Both the position numbers and the translations under genes were made by a program. A stretch of 64,000 nucleotides of DNA. It comes from Mycoplana rhizolycopersici. Lineage in GTDB: Bacteria > Pseudomonadota > Alphaproteobacteria > Rhizobiales > Rhizobiaceae. The stretch is from contig NZ_JABXYK010000018.1 of the NCBI RefSeq assembly GCF_013378445.1, positions 22,792 to 86,791 of the forward strand. Reading direction: 5' to 3'. A model generated the notes under the pieces. It saw nothing but the letters and a program-made list of their open reading frames with translations, ran no database searches and had not been told where the DNA came from. Positions 1 to 9,511 of this stretch are shown piece after piece (the stretch's first letter is position 1; each line of letters opens with the position of its first letter).

Positions 1-110
1 CCAACGCGGCCGGCCAGACACTGACGGAGGAAAGCGCGCAGCTGCGGTCGCTGTTGCAGAATTTCCGCCTTTCGACGCAGCAGGAAGCCGCGCAGATGCG
101 CGCGGCCTGA
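1..110 (+). CDS. Methyl-accepting chemotaxis protein, C-terminal end only
   Basis: This is the last 35 or so residues of a gene that begins before the window. The frame ending at the TGA at 108-110 reads NAAGQTLTEES followed by a QLRSLLQNFRL stretch, typical of the C-terminal helix after the signalling hairpin of chemoreceptors. The end is Ala-rich (QMRAA) and has no CheR-docking pentapeptide. A strong terminator follows at 166-193. The sensor domain cannot be seen, so the ligand is unknown. Confidence 0.7.
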   Translation, partial: NAAGQTLTEESAQLRSLLQNFRLSTQQEAAQMRAA

Positions 111-165
111 CGTTCAAATCGGCAGTTCCGTCAACGGTATGCGGCCAGGAGGTTTGACAGACAGT

Positions 166-194
166 AACGGCTCGGCGCTTGCGCCGGGCCGTTT
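166..194 (+). terminator. Intrinsic terminator after the chemoreceptor
   Basis: AACGGCTCGGCGC (166-178) pairs with GCGCCGGGCCGTT (181-193) over 13 base pairs with one G-T wobble. A short TTT follows at 192-194. It lies 56 bp after the chemoreceptor stop and ends that transcript. The rest of the 111-416 gap shows no gene. Confidence 0.75.
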
Positions 195-416
195 CCCATA
201 GCGGCCATGGGCTGCCGCTCTATCCGGCGAGTTGCCGCGAAACCCTTCGTTTACCCTGCCGTTCTAAAATTTCGTTGATTTGCAGGGGCGTAGCATTGCG
301 CCGCGCGGCGTGTCCGTTTCGTCCCAAATGCGAACATAGGATGTCTGCACCATGCCGGAATACGTGGCGGTTGGCCTTCTGCCGGCTGTCGGACCGCAAG
401 CGGAATGGGAAGTGCC

Positions 417-1655
417 ATGAGTATCGCGTCTGCCTTTTCATCCGGTCTTCCGGCCGCGCTGCTGGCGACGCTGCTGCTCGCCGCGTGCTCGGACGGGATG
501 ATGCCGCCGGCAAGCATCGACGGCGAAAGCACGGTCAACGCGATCAGGCCTGCGGGTGAGCCGCGTGCGCGACGTATGTCCGGCGACGCCGCCGCGGCCT
601 ATCCCGCGACGGGGATGCCGGTCACGGTCGCGGGAAACAGCGCCGTGGTCACGGACGACGCATACGGTGGGGGGCAGGCTCAGCCAGCCGGCGCCTTGCC
701 GAAGATCGACAGCGACGAGGCAATGGGCGTGACGGAGCCGCAGGTCGCCTACGGGACGATGCAGGTACCGCAGGATGGCGTGAACATGGATGCCGGGCTC
801 GGCGTTGCGCCCGTCCAAGGGCTTGCCGAGGCGCAGGCCGAGGAGATCGCGGAAGGCAACGCCACCCAGGTCGTGGTCGACGGCATCGGGACGGATGCGC
901 CCCGGCAACTGGACGGGCCTGCGTCCACGCCGGAGCAGATGTCAATGCCGACGACAATGCCGATGTCTGGCGCCGGCGCGGAGCTGGGCGGTTCCGCCCC
1001 GGCGGCTGCAACGGCAGCACCGGCATCGCAGCAGGAGAAGGTCGCCTATATCCCCCGCTTCAGCAATCCGATGTCGGTGCCGGAAACGCTGGGCGGGATG
1101 CCGGCGGCGGAGAAGGCCTGTCGGCAGCGGCTGCAGCGGCTGGGTGTAAAGTTCCGCGACCTGCCGCGGATCGGCAAGGGCAATTCCTGCGGCATAGCCT
1201 ATCCGATCGAACTGCAGGGCCTGTCCGGCGGCATCCAGATCAAGCCGGCCGCGCAGGTGAACTGCCAGATCACCGAGGCGTTCGCGCGCTGGGTGAAGAA
1301 CGAACTCGCGCCGTCAGCGCGCATGCGCTACCTCTCCGGCGTCAAGTCGATCCACCAGATGTCGTCCTATTCCTGCCGTACGATGAACTCGCGGCGCGGC
1401 GCCGCCATGTCGGAACACGCCAAGGGCAACGCCATCGACGTCGGCAAGATCGTCCTCAACAGCGGCAAGGCGATCCTCGTCCGCAACAAGAGCTTCTTCG
1501 CCTTTCGCGAGAAGGGGTTGCTGAAGGCGGTGCGCAGCGACAGCTGCAAGTATTTCACCACGGTGCTCGGCCCTGGAAGCGACCGCTTCCACAAGGATCA
1601 CTTTCACTTCGATCTCAGGATGCGCAAGTCGGGATATCGTCACTGCAGCCTTTGA
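417..1655 (+). CDS. Extensin-family lipoprotein with C-terminal M15-like domain
   Basis: 412-residue predicted lipoprotein. A signal peptide ends in the lipobox LLAAC (Cys about residue 24), so it should be lipid-anchored in the envelope. Residues about 25-215 are a low-complexity, Ala/Gly/Pro/Met-rich linker. The last 190 or so residues match the extensin-like C-terminal family common in rhizobia. They carry four spaced cysteines, an EHAKGNAIDV motif and a KDHFHFD motif, resembling the zinc ligands of M15/VanX-type peptidases. A role on peptidoglycan or another envelope polymer is inferred; the substrate is unknown. ATG 417 is chosen over 405 because GGGAAG sits 5 bases upstream of it. A second lipoprotein with the same plan is at 56655-57920. 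Confidence 0.8.
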   Translation: MSIASAFSSGLPAALLATLLLAACSDGMMPPASIDGESTVNAIRPAGEPRARRMSGDAAAAYPATGMPVTVAGNSAVVTDDAYGGGQAQPAGALPKIDSDEAMGVTEPQVAYGTMQVPQDGVNMDAGLGVAPVQGLAEAQAEEIAEGNATQVVVDGIGTDAPRQLDGPASTPEQMSMPTTMPMSGAGAELGGSAPAAATAAPASQQEKVAYIPRFSNPMSVPETLGGMPAAEKACRQRLQRLGVKFRDLPRIGKGNSCGIAYPIELQGLSGGIQIKPAAQVNCQITEAFARWVKNELAPSARMRYLSGVKSIHQMSSYSCRTMNSRRGAAMSEHAKGNAIDVGKIVLNSGKAILVRNKSFFAFREKGLLKAVRSDSCKYFTTVLGPGSDRFHKDHFHFDLRMRKSGYRHCSL

Positions 1656-2147
1656 TCGGCTTTCACCCTGTTTGGGCTGAAGGAAAAAAAGGACCGGCCC
1701 TGGAGCCGGCCAAGTTACGCTTCATCAGGGCGTCGCGGCTGCGCCGACGCGATACAGGTGGCCAGCGGAAGGGGATCCCGCGGGCGGCGCTTCCTTGCGG
1801 ATGGTTCATCCATCCGTCCGGCCTTGCCAAGGGGACAGCAAGGCGGAGGCGATGTCGCAATCATTGCGAGCGGAAAGCGCCGGGGCGACGCGGTGGCGGC
1901 TTCCTGCCTCGGCTCCGAGGATGATTGAAGACCGTCACGGTTTCATGACAGTTGACCGGTCTTGCTTGGAGCTCTGCGCCGATCTGCAGCATCTGCGTGT
2001 GCACGTGACATTTTTTCGCCTCGGGGGATGAAATCGGCCGCAGCCGGTCCCATATAGCGGCGCACCCCGCCATTTCCGGCAGAGCGCGCGTCTCCGGGTA
2101 CCCAGAGACCGTCCTGCCTGCTTCCCGCCACTTGCATTGGTCCATTC
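1656..2147. other. 492-bp intergenic region without a supported gene
   Basis: No frame here looks coding. It holds a hairpin with a T-run readable only on the minus strand (1684-1711). A 49-codon minus-strand frame (1715-1864) ends just before the hairpin but has no ribosome binding site or family resemblance. The right part should hold the promoter of the ABC exporter pair; no clear -35/-10 was picked out. Confidence 0.5.
1684..1711 (-). terminator. Minus-strand intrinsic terminator with no obvious gene
   Basis: Read on the minus strand, GGCCGGC and GCCGGTCC form a 7-bp stem (one G-T wobble) around a TCCAGG loop, directly followed by TTTTTTT. This is a good rho-independent terminator, but no minus-strand gene lies immediately upstream of it. 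On the plus strand it follows the extensin-family gene, where the run is A before the stem rather than T after it. Confidence 0.6.
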
Positions 2148-3074
2148 ATGGCTCCCATCGTCAGCATCCAGAACCTCACCAAGAGCTATGCCAGCGGCTT
2201 CCAGGCTTTGAAGGGGGTGAACCTCGACATCGAGGAAGGCGAAATCCTCGCGCTGCTCGGCCCCAACGGCGCCGGCAAGACGACAATGATTTCCATCATC
2301 TGTGGCATCGTCATGCCGAGCGGCGGCCGCGTGACCGTCGCCGGCCACGACGTGGTCAAGGATTTCCGTCGCACGCGCGAGATCATCGGCCTCGTACCGC
2401 AGGAGCTGACGCTCGATGCCTTCGAGACCGTGTTCAACACCGTGGCCTTTTCCCGCGGACTGCACGGCAAGAAGCCCGATCCGGTACTGATTGAACGCAT
2501 CCTTCGCGAGCTGTCGCTGTGGGACAAGAAGGATTCCATGCTCCGGCACCTGTCCGGCGGCATGCGCCGGCGCGTTTTGATCGCCAAGGCGCTCTCCTAC
2601 GAACCGAAGGTGCTCTTCCTCGACGAGCCGACCGCGGGCGTCGACGTGGCCCTGCGCAAGGACATGTGGCAACTGGTCGAGCGGCTGCGCGCCTCCGGCG
2701 TCACGATCATCCTGACGACGCACTACATCGAGGAGGCCGAGGAGATCGCCGATCGCATCGGCGTCATCAACAAGGGCGAGATCCTGCTCGTGGAGGATAA
2801 GGCGGCGCTGATGCAGAAACTCGGACGCAAGACGTTGACGGTCGAGCTTGCGGAACCGGTCGCTGTCGTTCCCGAAGCCTTGGCGCGTTTCAATCTGCGG
2901 ATCGGGAGCGAAGGCCGCGCCCTGATCTACGACTATGAAACGAGCGGCGAGCGCACTGGCATCACGGGGTTATTGAGCGCGATCGCGCAAGAGGGTTTTC
3001 GGCTGAAGGACGTCTCGACGCAGCAGAGCACGCTGGAAGACATCTTCGTCGAACTGGTGGGAGAGGCGAAATGA
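2148..3074 (+). CDS. ABC-2 type exporter, ATP-binding protein
   Basis: 308-residue ATPase of a YadG/DrrA-like ABC exporter. Walker [10 protein letters not shown] is near residues 38-46, the signature LSGGMRRR near 140, Walker [13 protein letters not shown] near 156-167, and the switch region [10 protein letters not shown] near 190. The last 90 or so residues are the C-terminal extension usual in this group. The stop overlaps the permease start by 4 bp (ATGA), so the two are translationally coupled. Substrate is not predictable; drugs, lipids or glycans are all carried by relatives. Confidence 0.92.
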   Translation: MAPIVSIQNLTKSYASGFQALKGVNLDIEEGEILALLGPNGAGKTTMISIICGIVMPSGGRVTVAGHDVVKDFRRTREIIGLVPQELTLDAFETVFNTVAFSRGLHGKKPDPVLIERILRELSLWDKKDSMLRHLSGGMRRRVLIAKALSYEPKVLFLDEPTAGVDVALRKDMWQLVERLRASGVTIILTTHYIEEAEEIADRIGVINKGEILLVEDKAALMQKLGRKTLTVELAEPVAVVPEALARFNLRIGSEGRALIYDYETSGERTGITGLLSAIAQEGFRLKDVSTQQSTLEDIFVELVGEAK

Positions 3075-3832
3075 ATTTCGAGGCCATCAAGTCGATCTAC
3101 CTCTTCGAGATGGCGCGCACCCGCCGCACCCTCATGCAGAGCGTCATCTCGCCGGTCGTGTCGACCTCGCTCTATTTCATCGTGTTCGGCGCGGCGATCG
3201 GCTCGCGTATCCAGGAGGTCGACGGCGTGCCCTACGGCGCCTTCATCGCGCCCGGCCTCATCATGCTGACGCTGCTCAACCAGTGCATCGGCAATGGATC
3301 GTTCGGCATCTACTTCCCGAAGTTCACCGGCACGATCTATGAAATCCTGTCGGCGCCGATCTCGGTGGTCGAGATCGTCATCGGCTATGTCGGCGCGGCC
3401 GCGACCAAGGGACTGCTGATCGGAACGATCATCCTCGTCACGGCGTCGCTTTTCGTGGACATCTCTATCGCCCATCCCTTCCTGATGGTTCTGTTCTTCG
3501 TCCTGACAGCGGTCAGCTTCAGCCTTTTCGGTTTCATGATCGGTATCTGGGCGAAGGATTTCGAGCAGTTGAACGTGATTCCGATGCTGGTGATCCCGCC
3601 ACTCGTCTTTCTGGGCGGCAGCTTCTACTCGATCGACATGCTTCCGCCGTTCTGGCAGACGGTCAGCCACTTCAATCCGGTGCTGTATCTCGTTTCCGGT
3701 TTCCGCTGGAGCTTCTTCGAGATCGCAGACGTCAACCCACTGATCAGCCTGGGCATCGTCGTCGTGTTTTTGGCCGCCTGCCTTTCGATCACGGCCTGGA
3801 TCTTCAAGACCGGTTACAAGCTGAAGAACTGA
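3071..3832 (+). CDS. ABC-2 type exporter, permease
   Basis: 253-residue membrane protein, YadH-like, with about six hydrophobic segments. It has the ABC-2 permease core: a central [20 protein letters not shown] region and a conserved [16 protein letters not shown] stretch. It works with the ATPase encoded immediately upstream, whose stop it overlaps by 4 bp. Length is normal for the family. Confidence 0.92.
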   Translation: MNFEAIKSIYLFEMARTRRTLMQSVISPVVSTSLYFIVFGAAIGSRIQEVDGVPYGAFIAPGLIMLTLLNQCIGNGSFGIYFPKFTGTIYEILSAPISVVEIVIGYVGAAATKGLLIGTIILVTASLFVDISIAHPFLMVLFFVLTAVSFSLFGFMIGIWAKDFEQLNVIPMLVIPPLVFLGGSFYSIDMLPPFWQTVSHFNPVLYLVSGFRWSFFEIADVNPLISLGIVVVFLAACLSITAWIFKTGYKLKN

Positions 3833-4061
3833 AGGCTTTGCCGCCGATGCCGCCGCACCCGGGATATCTGCATTGGAGGCGGCCGCCTTTATCGGACATG
3901 GGATTCCCGGTACGGATGCTTCCTCCTTCGGTTGCAATTTAAACAAATGTAAACGTTCGACCGCTTATCTTTTCGGCACTTAATGGACTTGTCTTTCAGC
4001 ATGGCCCGATCAGGACTGTGCCTATTCCTGAATTATTATCGTTCTTTGCTGGAGTCGGATC

Positions 4062-5756
4062 ATGTCGTTGCTTTCGTTTGGCCGCACGGTCGACGCCGCG
4101 GCCATCCTCGAGGCCATGGACAGGTCGCAAGCGATTATCGAATTCGACCTCGGCGGAAAAATCCTGACTGCGAACCGGAATTTCTGCAATGCGCTCGGAT
4201 ATGAGCTGTCGGAGATCGTCGGCCGGCATCACAGCATGTTCGTGGAGCCGCAATACGCCAAGAGCGCGGAATATCGCGAATTCTGGCGGCGCCTGGGGCA
4301 GGGCGAATTCGATCGCCGTCAGTACAGGCGCCTGGGCAAGAACGGCCGCGAGGTCTGGATCGAGGCTTCCTACAACCCGGTGTCCCGCGGCGGCAAGCCG
4401 TACAAGATCGTGAAATTTGCGACCGACATCACCGAGGCGAAGCAGAGAAACGCCGAATATTCCGGCAAGCTGGACGCGATATCACGCGCCCAGGCGATCA
4501 TCGAGTTCAATACCGACGGACAGATCCTGACGGCCAATGACAATTTTCTGCAGGCTCTCGGCTACGGGATCGACGAGATCGTCGGCCAGCACCATTCGAT
4601 GTTTTGTGATCCGGGCTATGTCGCGAGCCGCGGATATGGCGAAATGTGGAACAGGCTGGCTGCCGGTGAATTCGTATCCGATGAGTTCACGCGGATCGGG
4701 AAGGGCGGCAGGAAGGTTCATATCCAGGCGTCCTACAATCCGATCTTCGACATGAACGGCAAGGTCTTCAAGATCGTGAAGTTTGCGACCGACGTGAGCG
4801 ACCGCGTTCGCGCGGTCAACGAACTCGGCGGCGCCTTGCACGAGCTGGCGGACGGTAATCTCGGATGCAGGTTGGAGCAACCTTTTGGCGCCGCACTCGA
4901 CAAGCTGAGGGCGGATTTCAACATGTCCGTCGATCGTCTTGGCGGCGCGGTACGGACAATCTCACAAAGCGCCTCGACCATGGCGTCCGGTTCGCAACAG
5001 GTACGCATTGCCTCCGAGGCATTGGCACGCGAACTCGAACAGCAGGCAGCCGCCGTCGAAGAGACGGCTTCCGCGGTCAACGAGATCACGGTAACAGTGA
5101 ATGAGACCGCGACGCGCGCCGCCGAGGCGGGCACGCTGGTCGAAGGCGCAAAGCTGAGTGCGGACATATCCGGCAATGTCGTCCGGCAGGCCGTAGACGC
5201 TATGGCGAAGATCGAGGCGTCCTCGACGCAGATTGCGGGCATCGTCAGTGTGATCGACGTGATCGCGTTCCAGACGAACCTTCTGGCGCTGAACGCCGGC
5301 GTGGAAGCGGCGCGGGCCGGGGATGCAGGCAAGGGCTTTGCGGTGGTGGCCCACGAGGTGCGCGAATTGGCGCAGCGCACGGGGACGGCGGCGAAGGAGA
5401 TCAAGGCGCTCATCGCCGAATCGGAGAAGCATGTCCGCGACGGAGTGGGCCTTGTCGGTCGGGCCGGCGGGGCGCTAGAGGAGATCGTCGGGCAGGTGAC
5501 GCGCGTGCATGAGAATGTCGGCGCCATCGTGGAGGCGACGCGCGAGCAATCGGCAAGCCTGAGCCAGGTGAACGAGGCGGTGAACGCCATTGATCAGGGA
5601 ACACAGCGCAACGTTGCGCTGGTGGAGGAATCGGCAGTCGCCAGCGCTGGGCTTGCGGATGAGGCTGCGGAGTTGTCGGGACTGGTGGGGCAATTCCGCA
5701 CTGGCAACCGATTCACCGGTAATTCGCCTTGCATGGGACAAAGTCTGGTTGCCTGA
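4062..5756 (+). CDS. Cytoplasmic chemoreceptor with two PAS domains
   Basis: 564-residue methyl-accepting chemotaxis protein without a signal peptide or membrane segment. Two closely similar PAS domains (about residues 10-125 and 135-250) share the motifs GRHHSMF/GQHHSMF and YKIVKFATD/FKIVKFATD. A HAMP-like linker (about 255-305) and the signalling domain (about 310-545) follow, with the hairpin tip [19 protein letters not shown] near residue 405. No C-terminal pentapeptide is present. It probably senses an intracellular cue through PAS-bound heme, flavin or a metabolite and acts on CheA/CheW; no che genes are in the window. GGAG lies upstream of the ATG. The PAS copies look like an internal duplication. 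Confidence 0.9.
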   Translation: MSLLSFGRTVDAAAILEAMDRSQAIIEFDLGGKILTANRNFCNALGYELSEIVGRHHSMFVEPQYAKSAEYREFWRRLGQGEFDRRQYRRLGKNGREVWIEASYNPVSRGGKPYKIVKFATDITEAKQRNAEYSGKLDAISRAQAIIEFNTDGQILTANDNFLQALGYGIDEIVGQHHSMFCDPGYVASRGYGEMWNRLAAGEFVSDEFTRIGKGGRKVHIQASYNPIFDMNGKVFKIVKFATDVSDRVRAVNELGGALHELADGNLGCRLEQPFGAALDKLRADFNMSVDRLGGAVRTISQSASTMASGSQQVRIASEALARELEQQAAAVEETASAVNEITVTVNETATRAAEAGTLVEGAKLSADISGNVVRQAVDAMAKIEASSTQIAGIVSVIDVIAFQTNLLALNAGVEAARAGDAGKGFAVVAHEVRELAQRTGTAAKEIKALIAESEKHVRDGVGLVGRAGGALEEIVGQVTRVHENVGAIVEATREQSASLSQVNEAVNAIDQGTQRNVALVEESAVASAGLADEAAELSGLVGQFRTGNRFTGNSPCMGQSLVA

Positions 5757-5903
5757 CCTGCTGGTCAACCGGCCGGATTTGGTTTCTTGAAACGGCGCCG
5801 CCAAAGGGGCAGCGCCGATGTACATGGCACATTTGCGGTAACGACACGGATCGGTTCAAAGGCGGAAGCGTCGAAAGCGGGCGCAGGGAAGTCGGGTGCC
5901 GCT

Positions 5904-6602
5904 TCAGTCCCGCAAACGCAGTTCGTCGCCGCGAATTTCGACCGAGCCGAGCGTTCCGAGGAAGGTCATGCCGAGAAGGCTCTGATCAAGCCGGCCCCGG
6001 CCCGCCACCACGGCGCGGACGTTGCGACGCTCGATCGGGCCGATGGCGACGCTGTCGAGGCGGACGGGCGCAGCCACGGCCGTGCCGTTGGCGGTCGATA
6101 CCATGAGATTGAAATTGAGCGTTTCGGGCGCCAGTCCAAGCCGCTCGGCGTCCGCATAGCTGAGGACGACCGAACTCGCGCCGGTATCGACCAGGAGATT
6201 GGCGCTGCCGCCGTTGATCTGTGCATCGACCTGGAAATGACCATGCTCCATCTTGTGCAGCACGAGGATCTGTTCGCCGGAAGCATCGGTCGTCGTGACG
6301 GCGCGGCCCGGTACGAGCCCAGCCGTCAGCCGGCCTGCGACCGATTGCAGATCGTCGCGGTAGATATAGCCAGCAACGAAGAGGAGCGCGATCAGCAGCC
6401 AGAGTGCCGCATTGCGCAGCGCTTCGCTCATGCGACCGCGGCTGGCGAGGAAGCCGGTGGCGAGCAACGCGCCGATCGCGGCCAACTGAACGAGTTGGCC
6501 GAAGTCGTCATTGCCGAGGCCGAAGGTGCGCCCCGTCCCGTGGTTCAGGAAAAGCATCGCCAGTCCGAAGCCGAGGATGCCGAGGACGATCCACAATCTC
6601 AT
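5904..6602 (-). CDS. Membrane-anchored retropepsin-like aspartic protease
   Basis: 232-residue protein of the bacterial clan AA (TIGR02281-type) aspartic protease family. Three hydrophobic segments in the first 100 residues anchor a single retropepsin-like domain with the active-site motif VDTGASSVVLS near residue 137. It would act as a dimer, probably on the periplasmic side. ATG 6602 is chosen because the protein then begins MRLWIVLGILGFGL at the first membrane helix; longer frames run into the upstream gene. The start overlaps the DUF1289 stop by 4 bp. Substrate unknown. Confidence 0.82.
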   Translation of the reverse strand: MRLWIVLGILGFGLAMLFLNHGTGRTFGLGNDDFGQLVQLAAIGALLATGFLASRGRMSEALRNAALWLLIALLFVAGYIYRDDLQSVAGRLTAGLVPGRAVTTTDASGEQILVLHKMEHGHFQVDAQINGGSANLLVDTGASSVVLSYADAERLGLAPETLNFNLMVSTANGTAVAAPVRLDSVAIGPIERRNVRAVVAGRGRLDQSLLGMTFLGTLGSVEIRGDELRLRD

Positions 6603-6820
6603 GCCTCGCCGCGCTCCCGCGCCATGCGCGTCCGCCGGGTTTCCCGGCGAGGCTTGCGTTCGATGGTGGCAAGACGGGCCGGCAGTTCGGCCATCACAGA
6701 GCGGCGCTGGTCGGCGCTGTAGCTTATCCAGCCGCCGATCTCCTCGCGCGTCCTGCCGCAGCCGAAACAATAGCCGGTCGTGTCATCGATCGAACAGACG
6801 AGGATGCAAGGCGATTCCAT
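6599..6820 (-). CDS. DUF1289 small Cys-rich protein
   Basis: 73-residue protein with the DUF1289 signature SPCILVC...TGYCFGCGRTREEIGGW. Its four cysteines suggest a metal or Fe-S site, but function is unknown. The start at 6820 is supported by GGAG 6-7 bases upstream on the minus strand; a longer frame from 6847 lacks such a site. It is translationally coupled to the aspartic protease by a 4-bp overlap. The C-terminal third is Arg-rich. Confidence 0.8.
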   Translation of the reverse strand: MESPCILVCSIDDTTGYCFGCGRTREEIGGWISYSADQRRSVMAELPARLATIERKPRRETRRTRMARERGEA

Positions 6821-6861
6821 CGGGTCTCCAGCGGATACAGATGCCATTCTATATCGTCGGC

Positions 6862-7650
6862 TCAGAGCGCCAGCGCAAGGGCGGCGAGCGCCGCAATCTC
6901 GGCGACCTGTTCGCTGGCGCCGATCGTGTCGCCGGTATGGCCGCCGATCTTGTCGGAAACGACGTCGCTGAAGGCGAAGACGGCGGCGGCGGCGGCGAGC
7001 ACCATCGAGGCGATGCCGAGAAGCGGCGCCGCTGGCAGAAGCAGCAGCAGGACGATTGCCGCGCCGGAAACGAGTGCGGCCTGCGCCGCACCGCGCTCCG
7101 GCTGGCCGGCGGCGGCGGCGACGCCGTCCGGCCGGGCCGGGGGCAACGCCTGCCAGTGCCAGACCATCGCGGCGCGGCTGGCGGCGGCGACGGCAAGCAG
7201 CGCGCAGGCGGAAGCGATCGGCGAAAGGGCGGTCATGATCGCTGCGAGCGCAGACGCACGAAGGCCGAAGGACAGGACAAGGGCGACGACCCCGTAGGAG
7301 CCGACGCGGCTGTCCTTCATGATGGAAAGGGTGCTTTCCCGGTCGCGCCCGCCGCCGATCCCGTCGGCGGCATCCGACAACCCGTCTTCATGCAGCGCGC
7401 CGGTCAAAAGCGTCTGGACGGCGAGCACAAGAAAGGCGGACAGATAGGGAGCAGTCTCCAGCATCGCCAGGACTGCCAGCAGCGCCGCCGCCGGCAGCAG
7501 GATCAATACGCCGGCGGTCGGAAACGCCCGGACGGCCACGCTGAGCCGGCCGTCATGCCCCTCGAAATAGCGCCCGGGTACACGGATGCGCGACAGAAAT
7601 GCGACTGATCGGGCAACGTCGTTGATATAGTCGCGCAGTTCCACCTGCAT
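6862..7650 (-). CDS. cobS: Adenosylcobinamide-GDP ribazoletransferase (cobalamin synthase)
   Basis: Integral membrane enzyme that joins adenosylcobinamide-GDP to alpha-ribazole (phosphate), the last assembly step of vitamin B12. About 262 residues with several hydrophobic helices, an N-terminal [10 protein letters not shown] motif, [17 protein letters not shown] near residue 90 and DSRVGSYG soon after, all typical of CobS (called CobV in the Pseudomonas denitrificans/rhizobial naming). ATG 7650 lies directly against GGGGAG; a GTG at 7644, 6 bases from GGAG, may be the true start. It is divergent from cobT, which makes the co-substrate for this reaction. Confidence 0.9.
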   Translation of the reverse strand: MQVELRDYINDVARSVAFLSRIRVPGRYFEGHDGRLSVAVRAFPTAGVLILLPAAALLAVLAMLETAPYLSAFLVLAVQTLLTGALHEDGLSDAADGIGGGRDRESTLSIMKDSRVGSYGVVALVLSFGLRASALAAIMTALSPIASACALLAVAAASRAAMVWHWQALPPARPDGVAAAAGQPERGAAQAALVSGAAIVLLLLLPAAPLLGIASMVLAAAAAVFAFSDVVSDKIGGHTGDTIGASEQVAEIAALAALALAL

Positions 7651-7826
7651 CTCCCCTTGCCGCCCGAGCCAAAGTGCGGGCACCTCATCCTAGCGTGTCG
7701 CCGCCGCGTTGCCATGCCGAAACGGCGACAGTGTCCGCCGCAAATTCGGTTGTCGGACGCGCCGCCGATCTCTAATAGGGGGCAACCGATCCTGCTTTGG
7801 AAGCCGAATACGAGGAATTCCCCAAT

Positions 7827-8843
7827 ATGAGTGCCAGCGGCCTGCCGTTCGATGATTTCCGTGAATTGCTGCGCAATCTGCCGGGGCCGGATTCGGCAGC
7901 GCTTGCGGCGGCGCGCGACCGCGATGCCCAGCTGACCAAGCCGCCGGGTTCGCTCGGCCGGCTGGAGGAGATCGCCTTCTGGCTCGCCGCCTGGTCCGGC
8001 CGTGCGCCCGCTGTGACGCGGCCGCTGGTCGCGATCTTTGCCGGCAACCACGGCGTGACGAAGCAGGGCGTGACCCCCTATCCGTCTTCGGTGACCGCCC
8101 AGATGGTGGAGAACTTCGCCGCGGGCGGGGCAGCGATCAACCAGATCTGCGTCACCCACGACCTCGGGCTGAAGGTCTTCGACCTCGCGCTCGACTATCC
8201 GACGGGCGACATCACGCAGGAGGCCGCCCTGTCGGAGCGTGACTGCGCGGCGACCATGGCCTTCGGCATGGAGGCTGTGGCAGGCGGTACCGATCTTCTG
8301 TGCATCGGTGAAATGGGCATCGGCAACACGACGATCGCAGCCGCCATCAACCTCGCGCTCTATGGTGGCACCGCAGCGGAATGGGTCGGTCCCGGCACCG
8401 GCTCGGAAGGCGACGTGCTTGCCCGCAAGATCGCCGCGGTGGAAAAGGCTGTCGCCCTTCACAAGGCGCATCTCTCCGATCCGCTCGAGGTGCTGCGGCG
8501 GCTCGGCGGGCGGGAGATCGCCGCGATGGCCGGCGCCATCCTGGCGGCGCGCATGCAGAAGGTACCGGTGATTCTCGACGGCTATGTCGCCACCTGCGCG
8601 GGCGCGATCCTGAAGGCGGCCAACCCGGCCGCGCTGGATCACTGCCTGATCGGCCATGTCTCGGCGGAGCCGGGGCACATGCGCGCGATCGAAAAGCTCG
8701 GCAAGACGCCGCTTCTGGCGCTCGGCATGCGGCTCGGCGAGGGGACGGGGGCAGCACTTGCAGCCGGCATCGTGAAATCCGCCGCCGCCTGCCATTCCGG
8801 CATGGCGACGTTCGTTCAGGCCGGCGTCAGCAACAAGCAATAG
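7827..8843 (+). CDS. cobT: Nicotinate-nucleotide--dimethylbenzimidazole phosphoribosyltransferase
   Basis: 338-residue enzyme that transfers phosphoribose from nicotinate mononucleotide to dimethylbenzimidazole, making the lower-ligand nucleotide of B12 (CobU in P. denitrificans nomenclature). Family motifs present are [11 protein letters not shown] near residue 40, [12 protein letters not shown] near 72, EMGIGNTT near 162, and the C-terminal [16 protein letters not shown] 7827 has GAGGAA 8 bases upstream, giving the usual family length. Divergent from cobS; the 176-bp gap shows no cobalamin riboswitch that I can recognise. Confidence 0.93.
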   Translation: MSASGLPFDDFRELLRNLPGPDSAALAAARDRDAQLTKPPGSLGRLEEIAFWLAAWSGRAPAVTRPLVAIFAGNHGVTKQGVTPYPSSVTAQMVENFAAGGAAINQICVTHDLGLKVFDLALDYPTGDITQEAALSERDCAATMAFGMEAVAGGTDLLCIGEMGIGNTTIAAAINLALYGGTAAEWVGPGTGSEGDVLARKIAAVEKAVALHKAHLSDPLEVLRRLGGREIAAMAGAILAARMQKVPVILDGYVATCAGAILKAANPAALDHCLIGHVSAEPGHMRAIEKLGKTPLLALGMRLGEGTGAALAAGIVKSAAACHSGMATFVQAGVSNKQ

Positions 8844-9033
8844 GCGGGGACCGCACCTGCCGGCAACATCAAGGCGTGGACGCTTAGGCGCTCCTTGCTG
8901 CCTTGTTTCGGCCACCGGACGCCAATATGGCCCGAAGCGGCAAGCCGGCAATGCTTTCGTCGGGCGTTGCTGGCATGATAGATATGACAACGTGGGCGTG
9001 CGCGGCCGCAATCGTGCGAGCGAGAGAAGAACG

Positions 9034-9438
9034 ATGACCATGGCGGATGGCAGGATTGATACGAGCCCGGTGAAGAAGCAGAAGGGCATCCGGCACCTCT
9101 TTGCCGCCGCCAGCTATTCACTGGGCGGGGCAAGGCGCCTGCTGGGCGAGGCCGCATTCCGCCACGAACTGCTTGCCTTCGGCGGCGTGATGATCGGCTT
9201 CGTCGCAACTGGCGCGACGCTGTTCCAGTATGTCGCGATGGGGATCCTGTTTCTGCTGATGATGGCCTTCGAGGCGATCAATACCGCGATCGAGGAAATC
9301 GTCGACCGTGTCTCGCCCGAAATATCCGACATGGGCCGGAACGCCAAGGATCTCGGTTCGTTCGCCTGCTTCTGCATGATCGTGGCGAATGCGGTCTACG
9401 CAGTCTATGTGGTGATACTGTCGCACTGGTTGTATTAA
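9034..9438 (+). CDS. dgkA: Diacylglycerol kinase (prokaryotic, DgkA type)
   Basis: 134-residue integral membrane enzyme that phosphorylates diacylglycerol to phosphatidate, recycling lipid released during glycan synthesis. Three hydrophobic helices surround the active-site helix [17 protein letters not shown] near residue 77. The first 20 residues are a short polar, basic lead. ATG 9034 follows GAGAGAAG; ATG 9040 is an alternative. The convergent inverted TTGTAT/ATACAA just after the stop may be a weak terminator. Confidence 0.92.
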   Translation: MTMADGRIDTSPVKKQKGIRHLFAAASYSLGGARRLLGEAAFRHELLAFGGVMIGFVATGATLFQYVAMGILFLLMMAFEAINTAIEEIVDRVSPEISDMGRNAKDLGSFACFCMIVANAVYAVYVVILSHWLY

Positions 9439-9511
9439 GTTATTTATACAACCTAAAGATTGACGGCCGTGGTTCTGCCCCCTATGATCCTACGCAAACG
9501 GGGAGGGCGCC

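Noticed and set aside
1715..1864. A 49-residue minus-strand frame ending just before the orphan terminator
   Set aside because: No ribosome binding site, Pro/Arg-rich composition and no family resemblance; kept only as part of the small-RNA idea.
7651..7826. Possible cobalamin riboswitch between cobS and cobT
   Set aside because: I could not find the conserved B12-box sequence or a matching set of stems in the 176-bp gap.
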